64,000 bases of DNA, taken from CAUZIB01 sp963578805 (GTDB lineage Bacteria; Acidobacteriota; Vicinamibacteria; Vicinamibacterales; UBA8438). The stretch is from contig CAUZDY010000013.1 of the NCBI GenBank assembly GCA_963578805.1, positions 1 to 64,000 on the forward strand. Direction: 5' to 3'. Each line of letters starts with the position of its first letter. Positions within the stretch are counted from its first letter, which is position 1. A model generated the notes under the pieces. It saw only the letters and a program-made list of their open reading frames with translations, was not told where the DNA came from and did no database searches. A program made the translations under genes and the position numbers. Positions 8,887-17,132 of this stretch are shown one piece after another.

Positions 8887-11523
8887 ATGGTCAGAAAGAG
8901 ACTCGCCCGTATCGGTGTGGCGGTTCTGGTCGTCTCGTGTGTCCACGGAGGCTCCGTCGCCTGGGCGCAGCCGGTCCAAGTGGGGACCGAACACGTCGAG
9001 TTAGGAGTGGCGTTACGTCAGCTCAAATCTGTCGGCACCTTCATGATGGCCACGGCGCATCCTGACGACGAGAACAACGCGCTGCTCGCACTACTCGCCA
9101 AGGGTAAGGGACATCGGACAGTGCTGGTGACAGCGACCCGCGGTGACGGTGGCCAAAACGAGATTGGTTCTGAGCTTTCTGATGCCCTTGCCGTGCTTCG
9201 TACAGAGGAGTTGTTGGCGGCGCATCGGCTGGACGGAGCTGAGCAGTTTTTCACGCGTGCCGTCGACTTCGGGTACTCGTTCAGCCAGCAAGAAACCTTC
9301 GAGCGCTGGGGAGAAGAGGAGATACTCGCCGACTTTGTGCGGTTGATCCGAACGGTTCGTCCCGATGTTGTTGCGGGACTAAACCCAGAGGGTCAGGGCG
9401 GTGGGCAGCATCATCAGGCGTCGGCGATTCTAGCCCGCGAGGCGTATGGGGCGGCTGCCGACCCGACCCGATTTCCGGAGCAGCTGCAGGCGGGGCTTCG
9501 ACCCTGGGCACCGAAGAAGTTCTACTTTAGCACCGGGTTCGGACTCAGGAGCCGTGGTGGACTCCCGCCGGATGCCACGACTATTAACTTAGCGGGATAC
9601 GACAGGCTGCTGGGACGAACCTACGCTGAGGTTGGCAGTCATGCACGAAGCATGCACAAGTGCCAAGGGATGTCTCCTCTCATCAGGCTGCCCGGTCAGG
9701 CCTCGGCGAGCTACCGATTAGTTCATACCTCGATTTCCGGTCAGGTTGGCCGCGCCGAGTCGTCGCTGTTCGACGGGATCGACACGTCAATTGAGGGACT
9801 TGCCAGATTTGCTGGGTCCCGTCCTCCGGTCAGCCTGGAGGCTGCGCTGGCGGAGGTCGCCGACTTTGCGAGCCAAGCGCTGGTTGCCTTCGATTCCGGT
9901 GACCCAGATGCAGTCCGCGAACCAGTCCTCGCCGGATTGGCCGCCGTCCAGCGTATCCGAACCGGTCTCGATACCAGTGGGCTGTCTGGGGATGCGATGT
10001 GGGAGATCGACTACCGGCTGGCCACCAAGGAGCGTCAGTTCGAACGAGCGGTGGTACTGGCACACGGGGTTCGTCTGGAGGCGTTGGCGGATGACGGCCT
10101 CGTGACCGCGGGGCAACCCCTCACCGTGACGACGCTGGTCGCCAATCGTAGTGATGCGTCGTTTGTGGTAGCGGACATACGGATCGACGGTTTCGATGCG
10201 TCAGGATCGGCATGCGGGCGGAGCGAGGTGCTCGCCTCAGACGTCTACAGTTGTACCGCCGAGCTCAGGGTTCCGACTGGTGCTGCGGCGACGAGTATTC
10301 ACTGGGGGCGTGTTCCCGGATCTGCCCGTTATGCCTTCGATGAGGATGTTCCTTACGGGGCGCCATTTCGCCCGTCTCCGTTTATGGCCTCGTTTGAGCT
10401 TGAGTTCGGCTCGAATCGGGTGGTCGTGGAGCGACCGATCGAATATCGATACGGCGATGATGTCTTTGCCGGTGAGAAACGAACCGAGATCAACGTCGTC
10501 CCCAGGCTGGCCGTCGAGGTGTCCCCAGATATCGCGATCATCCCTCGGGGTACCGGTGGGTCACGGATGATCCGTGTGACAGTGGCGAATGCATGGCCTG
10601 GCGCCTTTGAAGGGGATGTTCGTCTGGACCTACCGGTCGGCTGGACGGCGACGCCACCGACCATCCCCGTACGGTTCTCGAGGGAGGACGAGACGCAGAC
10701 CGTTCGGTTCACGGTGACACCGCCGGCGCAAGCTGGTGGCGAGTACCAGATCCGGGCAACGGTACATACGCCCGAAGGGTTATTTGACGCCGGACATCAG
10801 GTTATCGAGTACTCGCACATTGGGCGTCGCCATCTGGTTCGCCCGGCTGAGTCGACGATCAAGTTGATCGATGTTGCCCTTCCGGCGAACCTCACCGTTG
10901 GCTACATCGAAGGTGTCGGTGACGAAGTTCCTTCTGCCATCGAGCAACTTGGGGCCGCCGTCGAATTTATTGACGCTGACGAATTAGCGTGGGGTGACCT
11001 GTCGAAGTTCGATGTAATCGTCGCTGGGGTCCGCGCCTATGAGCGTCGATCGGACCTGCGGGCGAACAACGATCGGCTGCTGCAGTATGTCTACGGTGGC
11101 GGGACGTTCATCGTTCAGTACAACAAGTTTGAGTTCAACAACGCTCAGTACGGACCGTACGTTGCCCAGGTCAGCCGCGACCGGGTAACCGACGCGAATG
11201 CGCCCGTTCGCGTATTGAGCACTGATCACTCAGTGTTTGGATGGCCCAACCCCATCGGGCCGACGACCTGGAACGATTGGGTTCAAGAGCGGGGCCTGTA
11301 TTTCCTTGGTGACAAGGATCCGGCGTACACCGACTTGGTCGAACTAGAGGACACGTTTGAATGGAACCCAGGGACAAAACGAGGCGCGCTTGTTGAGGCC
11401 AGGTATGGGCAGGGTCGCTGGATCTATCTCGGGCTTGGGCTCTGGAGACAGCTTCCGGCTGGCACGGTCGGTGCGTACCAACTACTGGCTAATCTACTCA
11501 GTCTAGGCATCACGCTAGAGTGA
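8887..11523 (+). CDS. Secreted PIG-L deacetylase with NEW3-like and GATase-like domains
   Basis: An 878-residue exported protein. ATG 8887 gives a normal signal peptide ending near AWAQP; the longer frame overlapping bshA is rejected. Residues about 35-290 form a PIG-L domain with the zinc motif AHPDDENNALL and a later QHHQAS. The middle contains beta-rich segments of the alpha-galactosidase-associated NEW3 type. Residues about 680-870 resemble a class I glutamine-amidotransferase-like fold seen in secreted sugar-related proteins. The substrate is probably an extracellular or cell-wall acetylated sugar. A role in bacillithiol is unlikely because the protein is exported, despite the adjacent bsh genes. 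Confidence 0.82.
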   Translation: MVRKRLARIGVAVLVVSCVHGGSVAWAQPVQVGTEHVELGVALRQLKSVGTFMMATAHPDDENNALLALLAKGKGHRTVLVTATRGDGGQNEIGSELSDALAVLRTEELLAAHRLDGAEQFFTRAVDFGYSFSQQETFERWGEEEILADFVRLIRTVRPDVVAGLNPEGQGGGQHHQASAILAREAYGAAADPTRFPEQLQAGLRPWAPKKFYFSTGFGLRSRGGLPPDATTINLAGYDRLLGRTYAEVGSHARSMHKCQGMSPLIRLPGQASASYRLVHTSISGQVGRAESSLFDGIDTSIEGLARFAGSRPPVSLEAALAEVADFASQALVAFDSGDPDAVREPVLAGLAAVQRIRTGLDTSGLSGDAMWEIDYRLATKERQFERAVVLAHGVRLEALADDGLVTAGQPLTVTTLVANRSDASFVVADIRIDGFDASGSACGRSEVLASDVYSCTAELRVPTGAAATSIHWGRVPGSARYAFDEDVPYGAPFRPSPFMASFELEFGSNRVVVERPIEYRYGDDVFAGEKRTEINVVPRLAVEVSPDIAIIPRGTGGSRMIRVTVANAWPGAFEGDVRLDLPVGWTATPPTIPVRFSREDETQTVRFTVTPPAQAGGEYQIRATVHTPEGLFDAGHQVIEYSHIGRRHLVRPAESTIKLIDVALPANLTVGYIEGVGDEVPSAIEQLGAAVEFIDADELAWGDLSKFDVIVAGVRAYERRSDLRANNDRLLQYVYGGGTFIVQYNKFEFNNAQYGPYVAQVSRDRVTDANAPVRVLSTDHSVFGWPNPIGPTTWNDWVQERGLYFLGDKDPAYTDLVELEDTFEWNPGTKRGALVEARYGQGRWIYLGLGLWRQLPAGTVGAYQLLANLLSLGITLE

Positions 11524-11531
11524 TGCCTAGA

Positions 11532-11756
11532 CTATTGATCAAGGTTTGGGACCGCGGTCGCATCGGTGCTGACCGTTACTGTCTCACGGACTTTTCCAGT
11601 CTCCGGGTGGATGACAACCACTTCACGGTAGCCGAGTGCCGCAGAGACATTTAGCAGAGGCGTTTCACCGATGAGCGTGCTTTTCGCCCAGACCCACGCT
11701 CCCGGTGGGCTGTCGATCAAGACGGAGCTGGTCTCGGGTTGTAGTTTTTTCCTCAC
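11532..11756 (-). CDS. Short PEGA-domain-like protein, possibly a fragment
   Basis: A 74-residue frame starting with GTG. VLIDSPPGAWVWAKSTLIGETPL followed by GYREVVVIHPETGKV fits one PEGA repeat, a surface-associated beta-domain usually found at the end of larger membrane or kinase proteins. Alone it is too short to be a typical member. Upstream, on the minus strand, an ATG-initiated frame (MTQKKRGVMF...) ends in a run of six A bases just before the PEGA frame, so a frameshift could have separated them. It converges with the PIG-L gene, leaving 8 bp between stops. Confidence 0.4.
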   Translation of the reverse strand: MRKKLQPETSSVLIDSPPGAWVWAKSTLIGETPLLNVSAALGYREVVVIHPETGKVRETVTVSTDATAVPNLDQ

Positions 11757-11952
11757 TGAACATCACGCCTCTTTTCTTCTGGGTCATGTCTCGACCTGAG
11801 ATGCCGCGGTACTGGTCGCCGACGACCTGGTGCTCCTCTCATGCGTCGGGTGGGAGGAGCGTGACGCTGTGACTCGATCCCGCCTACCGTCGTTACAGGT
11901 AAATTGTTTCGTGGCGGTTTATCTCAAGGGTTTACTGACTGCGAACCCGCAG

Positions 11953-12768
11953 CTATCGATCGGTCCGGCCCAGTAGCAGCAGGTCACCGCTGGGGTCGGC
12001 GGCACCGCCCTCTGGTTCCAGGGTCACCGCGATGGCGAGAGGAATTCCGGCATCGCTAGGCGGATCGACAGTTGAAAAAATCCGCCCGGCCCCATCGACG
12101 CGTGCGAAGCCGACTGCAATCGGATCCGGTGGCACGACGAACCACACCTGATAGATTTGGCCTGGAGGTAGGGGTGGGACATTTGATGCGACCAGCACGG
12201 CTCCCCGCGTTCCACTCAAGAACGCTCTGCCCGAGGCATTCGGTGCGGCCGGTTGGCCTTGAAGGCTGATGGTCGCAACGTCGGGTGCAGCCAGAACGTC
12301 AGCGCGTGCCCGAAGCTCACGTGCCACCTGGCGAGAGGTGACCGCATCATGGTCCGCTGCCTGAATGCGCAAGACGGACGCATCCAGACTGTCGCGCAGT
12401 TGTCGAGAACGGGTGACGTGCTGTGCGGCGTACCATCCGAGCGCAGCCGCTGCAATTAGGCACATCACGGCGACGACGCGATACACCGGCGCGAGCCGGA
12501 CGCCAGATAATGGGATTCGCGCGTCGCGTCGTGGTCGCGGATCCGAATCCGCCCCGACAATCCTGAGCCGGAGGCTGGCCGGAGGTTGCTGGGTCGGAGC
12601 AGCCTGCGATAGCCCACGGGCGACCGGAAGCAGCTGCGTAACCGTGGCCACGCAGACGACGCATGTCTCAAGGTGCTGCTCGAACCGATCGCGATCAATC
12701 CGGTTCAATCCGCCGATCGCATACAGGCCAGCCATCCCATCGTGGGAGCGGTGCGATGGTTCAGTCAT
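11953..12768 (-). CDS. RskA-type anti-sigma factor
   Basis: A 271-residue single-pass membrane protein. The cytoplasmic N-terminus has a zinc-anti-sigma-like motif H32-x3-C36-x2-C39 (HLETCVVC), the usual sigma-binding domain. A transmembrane helix lies near residues 91-112. The periplasmic C-terminal RskA domain includes YQVWFVVPPDP and the end LAIAVTLEPEGG. It directly follows the sigma-like gene with a 2-bp gap, the standard order for a sigma/anti-sigma pair. It should hold the sigma factor inactive until an envelope signal triggers release or proteolysis. Confidence 0.85.
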   Translation of the reverse strand: MTEPSHRSHDGMAGLYAIGGLNRIDRDRFEQHLETCVVCVATVTQLLPVARGLSQAAPTQQPPASLRLRIVGADSDPRPRRDARIPLSGVRLAPVYRVVAVMCLIAAAALGWYAAQHVTRSRQLRDSLDASVLRIQAADHDAVTSRQVARELRARADVLAAPDVATISLQGQPAAPNASGRAFLSGTRGAVLVASNVPPLPPGQIYQVWFVVPPDPIAVGFARVDGAGRIFSTVDPPSDAGIPLAIAVTLEPEGGAADPSGDLLLLGRTDR

Positions 12769-12770
12769 GA

Positions 12771-13265
12771 TTAACCAAGTGCCGTGCCGGCGAGTGTTCG
12801 CAGCCCGTGTTCGACGTTGAGTCGTATGGTGTCGATCGGCAGCGTCAACCGGTCGCTGAGCTCATGCTGGGTCAGCCCTTCAAAGAAAATTAACTCGATG
12901 ACGGTGCGTTCCTCAGGCGCAAGCTTCGCGAGCGATTGCTGGAGACGAAGCCGCGCCGCTGGGCTCAGCAGAGGCTCTCGACGTTCGGAAGTGGGCTTGG
13001 GTATCTCAACGGCGGCGCGTTCTTGCTTTGTGCCAACCTTGCTAGTCGCGGCGTCCGCGTTCCGACGAACGATTGCCCGCTGTCGAACGAGCGAAAGGAC
13101 GACGGCCCCCAGATGGTCAACGTCAGCATTGGAGACGTCGGCTTCGTCCTTAAGCTGCTCGAACACAGCGGCCACGATCTCTTCGGCCGATTCGGGTCGT
13201 TCGAGAATCCGGATCGCGAGTGAGTATGCGGGTTCCGCTACCCGGTCGTAGACTATGCTCAGCAT
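12771..13265 (-). CDS. ECF-type RNA polymerase sigma factor, short
   Basis: A 164-residue sigma-70 family protein. Region 4 is clear at residues about 115-160 (LAPEERTVIELIFFEGLTQH, then a helix-turn-helix recognition region). Region 2 is recognisable only from YDRVAEPAYSLAIRILERPE, so the first 15-25 residues of a usual ECF factor are missing; a TAA lies three codons upstream of the ATG, so no longer start is available. The linker is Lys/Arg-rich. The gene is paired with the RskA-type anti-sigma gene immediately downstream. Its target promoters are unknown. Confidence 0.78.
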   Translation of the reverse strand: MLSIVYDRVAEPAYSLAIRILERPESAEEIVAAVFEQLKDEADVSNADVDHLGAVVLSLVRQRAIVRRNADAATSKVGTKQERAAVEIPKPTSERREPLLSPAARLRLQQSLAKLAPEERTVIELIFFEGLTQHELSDRLTLPIDTIRLNVEHGLRTLAGTALG

Positions 13266-13696
13266 CGCAATATTTTACTGCGAAATGGCGGCTGCTCTGT
13301 AATAAGGCCGCGACCGTGGCGTCAGCCGAGATCGGGTTCCGAACGGCTAGCCTGTCGCACCCGATCGCCACAGCCCGAACCCTGAGCGGGATCTCCCGCT
13401 CGGTCCGATGTTCGATCTGACTGGGAAGGACTTTGTCGATCTTCCGGGTTGGCCTGGGCTCTGACAGCTCTAACCCATTTGGCGATCGCGTTGACGAACT
13501 CCGCGGGTTAGCGCTTAAGTCTGCCTCGAGCCTTGAGGGGTGTTTGATGAGGTATCTCTTTAGGAAGCGGTTCACCGGTCAGGCCGACGTGGTAGAAGGC
13601 GCTGCTGGGAATGCTTACGAGCGCCCAGACCCGCGCAGATCACTGTTTCAGCGTCTGGTGTCTCATTTCCGGGTGACCACGCTTGGCGAGCAAATC
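13266..13696. other. Intergenic stretch with no recognisable feature
   Basis: About 430 bp between the sigma factor start and the methyltransferase stop, both minus-strand. It presumably carries the promoter of the sigma/anti-sigma pair near 13270-13340. Open frames exist on both strands, but none has family resemblance or a convincing ribosome binding site. Confidence 0.4.
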
Positions 13697-14443
13697 TCAC
13701 TCCGGCTTTGTTGAGGCGACCCGTATCCGCACGTAGTCAACAACCCACAGACCATCGGTATTCAGCAACTGCGGCTCCAGCCGTGTCCGGACCGCGTCAA
13801 TCAACGGTTGCCGGTCCGGCTCGGTGACGCTGCTAATGTATGTTTGCGCAAAAATTTCCAGCCAGCTTTGAATGTCGGATGGGAGTGGAGTCGGTCGAGG
13901 AAAAAGCATGTTGAGGTCAACCCGAAATCCCTGGGATTCGAGACGGGCACCGTACTCCTCCGGTGTCGGAAAGTACCACGGATCAAGACCGTGTGCGTCG
14001 AGGCCCCGCTCCGAGAGTTCAGCCTCCAGTGCTTCGCGAATCGTGGCCACGCAGCCCGCCCCTCCGAACTCGGCGACGAAACGTCCGCCGGGTCTGAGCA
14101 CGTTCCACACGTTGGCAATTACCGGTTGAGGGTCCGTGATCCAATGAAGAGCAGCGTTACTGAAGACGCAATCGAAGAAACCTTCAACGCTCAGTTCGGA
14201 TACGTCGCCGATTCTGGCGTCGAGTCCACGTTTAAGGGCCGCCCCCACCTGCTCGGGGCTGCTGTCAATGGCGATGACTTCACACCCGGCCGACACCAGA
14301 CGCTCGGTCAGCGCACCGTCGCCGCACCCGAGGTCGAGCACACGCTCACCTGGTTGGGGATCGAGTAAATCGACGACCGGACGACCGAGATCCGAGACGA
14401 ATCTCGCATGTTGTGCATACTGCTCAGGGTCCCATTTTTGCAT
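13697..14443 (-). CDS. Class I SAM-dependent methyltransferase
   Basis: A 248-residue Rossmann-fold methyltransferase. Motif I is VLDLGCGDGALTERL (about 35-49), followed by the acidic VIAIDSSPEQ. FSNAALHWI around residue 95 is typical of the trans-aconitate methyltransferase-like group, in which small acids or other metabolites are methylated. It starts 3 bp after hisA and so appears to be the last gene of the his transcript. No enzyme of histidine synthesis needs it, so its presence may be simple hitch-hiking. The precise substrate is unknown. Confidence 0.8.
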   Translation of the reverse strand: MQKWDPEQYAQHARFVSDLGRPVVDLLDPQPGERVLDLGCGDGALTERLVSAGCEVIAIDSSPEQVGAALKRGLDARIGDVSELSVEGFFDCVFSNAALHWITDPQPVIANVWNVLRPGGRFVAEFGGAGCVATIREALEAELSERGLDAHGLDPWYFPTPEEYGARLESQGFRVDLNMLFPRPTPLPSDIQSWLEIFAQTYISSVTEPDRQPLIDAVRTRLEPQLLNTDGLWVVDYVRIRVASTKPE

Positions 14444-14446
14444 CGA

Positions 14447-15133
14447 TCAGTTATCGCTTTCGATCTTGAGCCGACCGGTGTAAATGGCCATGCCCACTAC
14501 CGCGTCGATTCCTTCACGGTCGAGCCGGTCGATCTCCGACCGATTTGTGATGCCTCCCGCTGCTGTGAGCTTTCTGGCCGTCGCGCGACGGACGGCCATG
14601 ATCGCGCGGAGGTCCGTACCCTGCATGAGGCCTTCCGTGTCGACATGGGTATACAGAAACTCAGCGCAGAACGGTTCAAGCTGCTGCACCGCTTCCACAG
14701 CTGAGAGACCGACCGCTTCCTTCCACCCCTTGATGACGACCTGTCCTCCCTTACTATCAACCGCTGCGATGATCCGGTCGGCTCCCACTGCCGTGGCAAG
14801 TCGCGACGCGAACTCGGTATTTGGCTGTCCATCTTTAAACAGCGACGACCCGACGATGACCGCGGTTGCGCCGTACGCCAGTATCTCTCGAGCGCGCTCA
14901 ACGGTGCGGATTCCTCCCCCAACCCGACACGGCAGTCTGGGAGTGATCGATCGGACAATGGAATCGTTGGAACCTGATCCCATCGCGGCATCGAGGTCAA
15001 TCAGTTGGACTTTGGGGAACCGCCGAAACTTTTGAACCCACGACTCGATGTCGTCGCTCGCCAGAGCCTGTTGTTCTCCCTGGATCAGCTGGACGACCTG
15101 ACCGCCTTGAAGATCAATAGAAGGGATCAGCAT
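14447..15133 (-). CDS. hisA: Phosphoribosylformimino-5-aminoimidazole carboxamide ribotide isomerase HisA
   Basis: A 228-residue TIM-barrel enzyme of histidine synthesis that isomerises ProFAR to PRFAR. The N-terminal strand MLIPSIDLQGGQVVQL carries the catalytic Asp (D7), and AAVDSKGGQVVIKGW carries the second acidic residue in the opposite half-barrel. The phosphate-binding loops VGGGIRTVE and AAGGI are present. It abuts hisF with no gap and is the seventh his gene in the operon. Confidence 0.96.
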   Translation of the reverse strand: MLIPSIDLQGGQVVQLIQGEQQALASDDIESWVQKFRRFPKVQLIDLDAAMGSGSNDSIVRSITPRLPCRVGGGIRTVERAREILAYGATAVIVGSSLFKDGQPNTEFASRLATAVGADRIIAAVDSKGGQVVIKGWKEAVGLSAVEAVQQLEPFCAEFLYTHVDTEGLMQGTDLRAIMAVRRATARKLTAAGGITNRSEIDRLDREGIDAVVGMAIYTGRLKIESDN

Positions 15134-15889
15134 CTACCTTCGCACGGGAATCCCAGCGTGGTCTAGGTGCGTCTTGAGATCAGCCACGGCATGTTCGGAG
15201 TAGTGGAAAATCGACGCCGCGAGCGCGGCGTCTGCTTTCCCTATCGTGAAGACGTCGACGAAATGGTCGAATGTCCCGGCGCCACCCGACGCGATCACTG
15301 GAATCGAAACCGCTTCTGACACTGCTGCGGTGAGGGGGCAGTCAAAGCCTCGTTTCGTGCCATCTCGGTCGATCGAAGTCAGCAGGATCTCACCCGCACC
15401 TCGGTCGGCAGCTTCGGCGGCCCACTCGATGGCATCGCGCTCGGTCGATTCCTGCCCGCTTCGGACGTAGATCTGGAACCGGTCGTCGTAGCGTTTCGCA
15501 TCGATCGCGACAATAATCGCCTGGCTGCCGTATCGTCGTGCCAGTGTCGTGATGAGTTCAGGGTGGGTAACCGCTGCAGTGTTCAAGCTGACCTTGTCGG
15601 CCCCGGCTTCGATCGCAGCCTCCACGTGTTGCTCGTCGCGGATGCCGCCACCAACGCAGAGGGGAAGGAAGATATGTTGCGCGACGGAGTGGATCGTGTC
15701 GGCGAGCGCTTTGCGCTTCTCGATGGTTGCCGTCACATCAAGAATGACGACCTCATCGATTCCTTCATGGTTGTATCGAATGGCAAGTTCAGCCGGGTCG
15801 CCGGCATTGCGAAGGCCTTCGAAATTGACGCCTTTGACGACACAGCCGTCTCGAACATCAAGGCAGGCGATGATTCGTTTGGACAGCAT
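15134..15889 (-). CDS. hisF: Imidazole glycerol phosphate synthase cyclase subunit HisF
   Basis: A 251-residue TIM barrel that joins PRFAR with ammonia from HisH to give IGP and AICAR. D11 in MLSKRIIACLDVRDG and the Asp in IVAIDAKRYDDRF are the two catalytic acids. Phosphate loops CVGGGIRD and ASGGAGT are present. ATG 15889 was chosen because HisF always begins ML-KRIIPCLDV; the frame extends upstream only through unconserved residues that overlap hisH. AICAR links this enzyme to the purine genes at the other end of the window. Confidence 0.96.
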   Translation of the reverse strand: MLSKRIIACLDVRDGCVVKGVNFEGLRNAGDPAELAIRYNHEGIDEVVILDVTATIEKRKALADTIHSVAQHIFLPLCVGGGIRDEQHVEAAIEAGADKVSLNTAAVTHPELITTLARRYGSQAIIVAIDAKRYDDRFQIYVRSGQESTERDAIEWAAEAADRGAGEILLTSIDRDGTKRGFDCPLTAAVSEAVSIPVIASGGAGTFDHFVDVFTIGKADAALAASIFHYSEHAVADLKTHLDHAGIPVRR

Positions 15890-15900
15890 CCGTTCTGTCG

Positions 15901-16539
15901 TTACTGGGATGTCGCGTGGGCTCCAACACGGGCAAGGAAGTTTCCCAAAATCACCAACCCGACGTCTCCTGATTTCTCGGGGTGAAACTGAACACCAGCG
16001 ATGTGGTTCCGTTCGACGACGCTGGCAAACTCGACTCCGTAACCGGTCGACGCGACGCAATCGGCTGTGACAGGTGCGGCGAACGAATGGGTGAAGTAGA
16101 CTTGGTCGCCTTCGCCGACCCCTTCAAGCAGCCACGATGACCGCGTAAGGTGAAGGCTGTTCCAACCGACGTGCGGCACCTTAAGCGGTGCAGAGCCGTC
16201 CGTTCCCTTCCCAGAATCCGTCATCAATGCACAGGTGCCAGGCATGGCACCCAGCCCCGCTAGGCTGGGAGCTTCGTCACTTCCGTCAAAGAGCCACTGA
16301 AGTCCCAAACAGATGCCCAGCAGGGGGACCGAATACCGGACGGCTCTGCGTATGGCCGCGGTCCAGACGCCTGCAAGCGCCTCTGTCGCCTGGAAGTTAC
16401 CAACTCCAGGCACGATCACCCCTAAGCAGGCTTCGAGCTCCTTTGGTGTCGTTGGTGTCACATGCGCCGCGCCGAGATACGTGAGCGCTTTGCGGACCGA
16501 CGTGAGGTTTCCCGCGCCGTAATCAATGAGAGCGATCAC
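15901..16539 (-). CDS. hisH: Imidazole glycerol phosphate synthase glutaminase subunit HisH
   Basis: A 212-residue class I glutamine amidotransferase that supplies ammonia to HisF. The triad is visible: C77 in LLGICLGLQWLF, and H186 and E188 in GVQFHPEKSG. The oxyanion-loop glycines lie in PGVGNF. Its start overlaps the hisB stop by 4 bp, and its stop lies 11 bp before hisF, so the HisH-HisF pair is made from adjacent cistrons. Confidence 0.96.
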   Translation of the reverse strand: MIALIDYGAGNLTSVRKALTYLGAAHVTPTTPKELEACLGVIVPGVGNFQATEALAGVWTAAIRRAVRYSVPLLGICLGLQWLFDGSDEAPSLAGLGAMPGTCALMTDSGKGTDGSAPLKVPHVGWNSLHLTRSSWLLEGVGEGDQVYFTHSFAAPVTADCVASTGYGVEFASVVERNHIAGVQFHPEKSGDVGLVILGNFLARVGAHATSQ

Positions 16540-17123
16540 AGTAACCCTTTAGTGCTCGGGAGAGTTTTCCCCAGCTGGCGGTCGAGAGAGCACGCTACCC
16601 GAAGCGCTCGGGCAAACGCCTTGAAGATGGCTTCGACACGGTGGTGGCTCGAGCGCCCGTACATCACTTTAAGGTGGAGATTGGCTCGCGCTCCCTGGGC
16701 AAACCCTTCGAAGAAGTCCTGCACCAGTTCGGCCTGCAGGTCACCGACCTGTTTGACGCGAAGTTTCAGATCAACCACCGTGTGCACTCGGCCGCTGAGA
16801 TCGATCGCTGCCACACCCAACGTCTCGTCCATCGGCATGACGAAGTATCCAGCCCGATTGATGCCGCGCTTCGTTCCCAGGGCCTGCGTTACCGCTTCAC
16901 CCAGCGCAATGCCGACATCCTCGACCGTGTGATGCTGATCGACGTCGAGATCTCCGGTGGCCTTGAGCGTGAGGTTAAAGAGCCCGTGCCGGGCGAACAG
17001 CTCGAGCATATGATCGAGGAAACGGATACCGGTTCGCACGTCGTATCGCCCATTCCCGTCAAGCGCCAGTGTGAGCGTGATCTGAGTTTCGCTGGTTATC
17101 CGTTTGATCGTCGCTCGTCGCAC
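16536..17123 (-). CDS. hisB: Imidazoleglycerol-phosphate dehydratase HisB
   Basis: A 195-residue monofunctional dehydratase without the histidinol-phosphatase domain seen in enteric HisB. The two manganese-binding His motifs are DQHHTVEDVGIALG and SSHHRVEAIFKAFA, with FLDHMLELFARHG between the strands. It starts with GTG. Histidinol-phosphate phosphatase must therefore be encoded outside this window. The gene lies between hisD and hisH, overlapping hisH by 4 bp. Confidence 0.95.
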   Translation of the reverse strand: MRRATIKRITSETQITLTLALDGNGRYDVRTGIRFLDHMLELFARHGLFNLTLKATGDLDVDQHHTVEDVGIALGEAVTQALGTKRGINRAGYFVMPMDETLGVAAIDLSGRVHTVVDLKLRVKQVGDLQAELVQDFFEGFAQGARANLHLKVMYGRSSHHRVEAIFKAFARALRVACSLDRQLGKTLPSTKGLL

Positions 17124-17132
17124 AGTGTCCTC

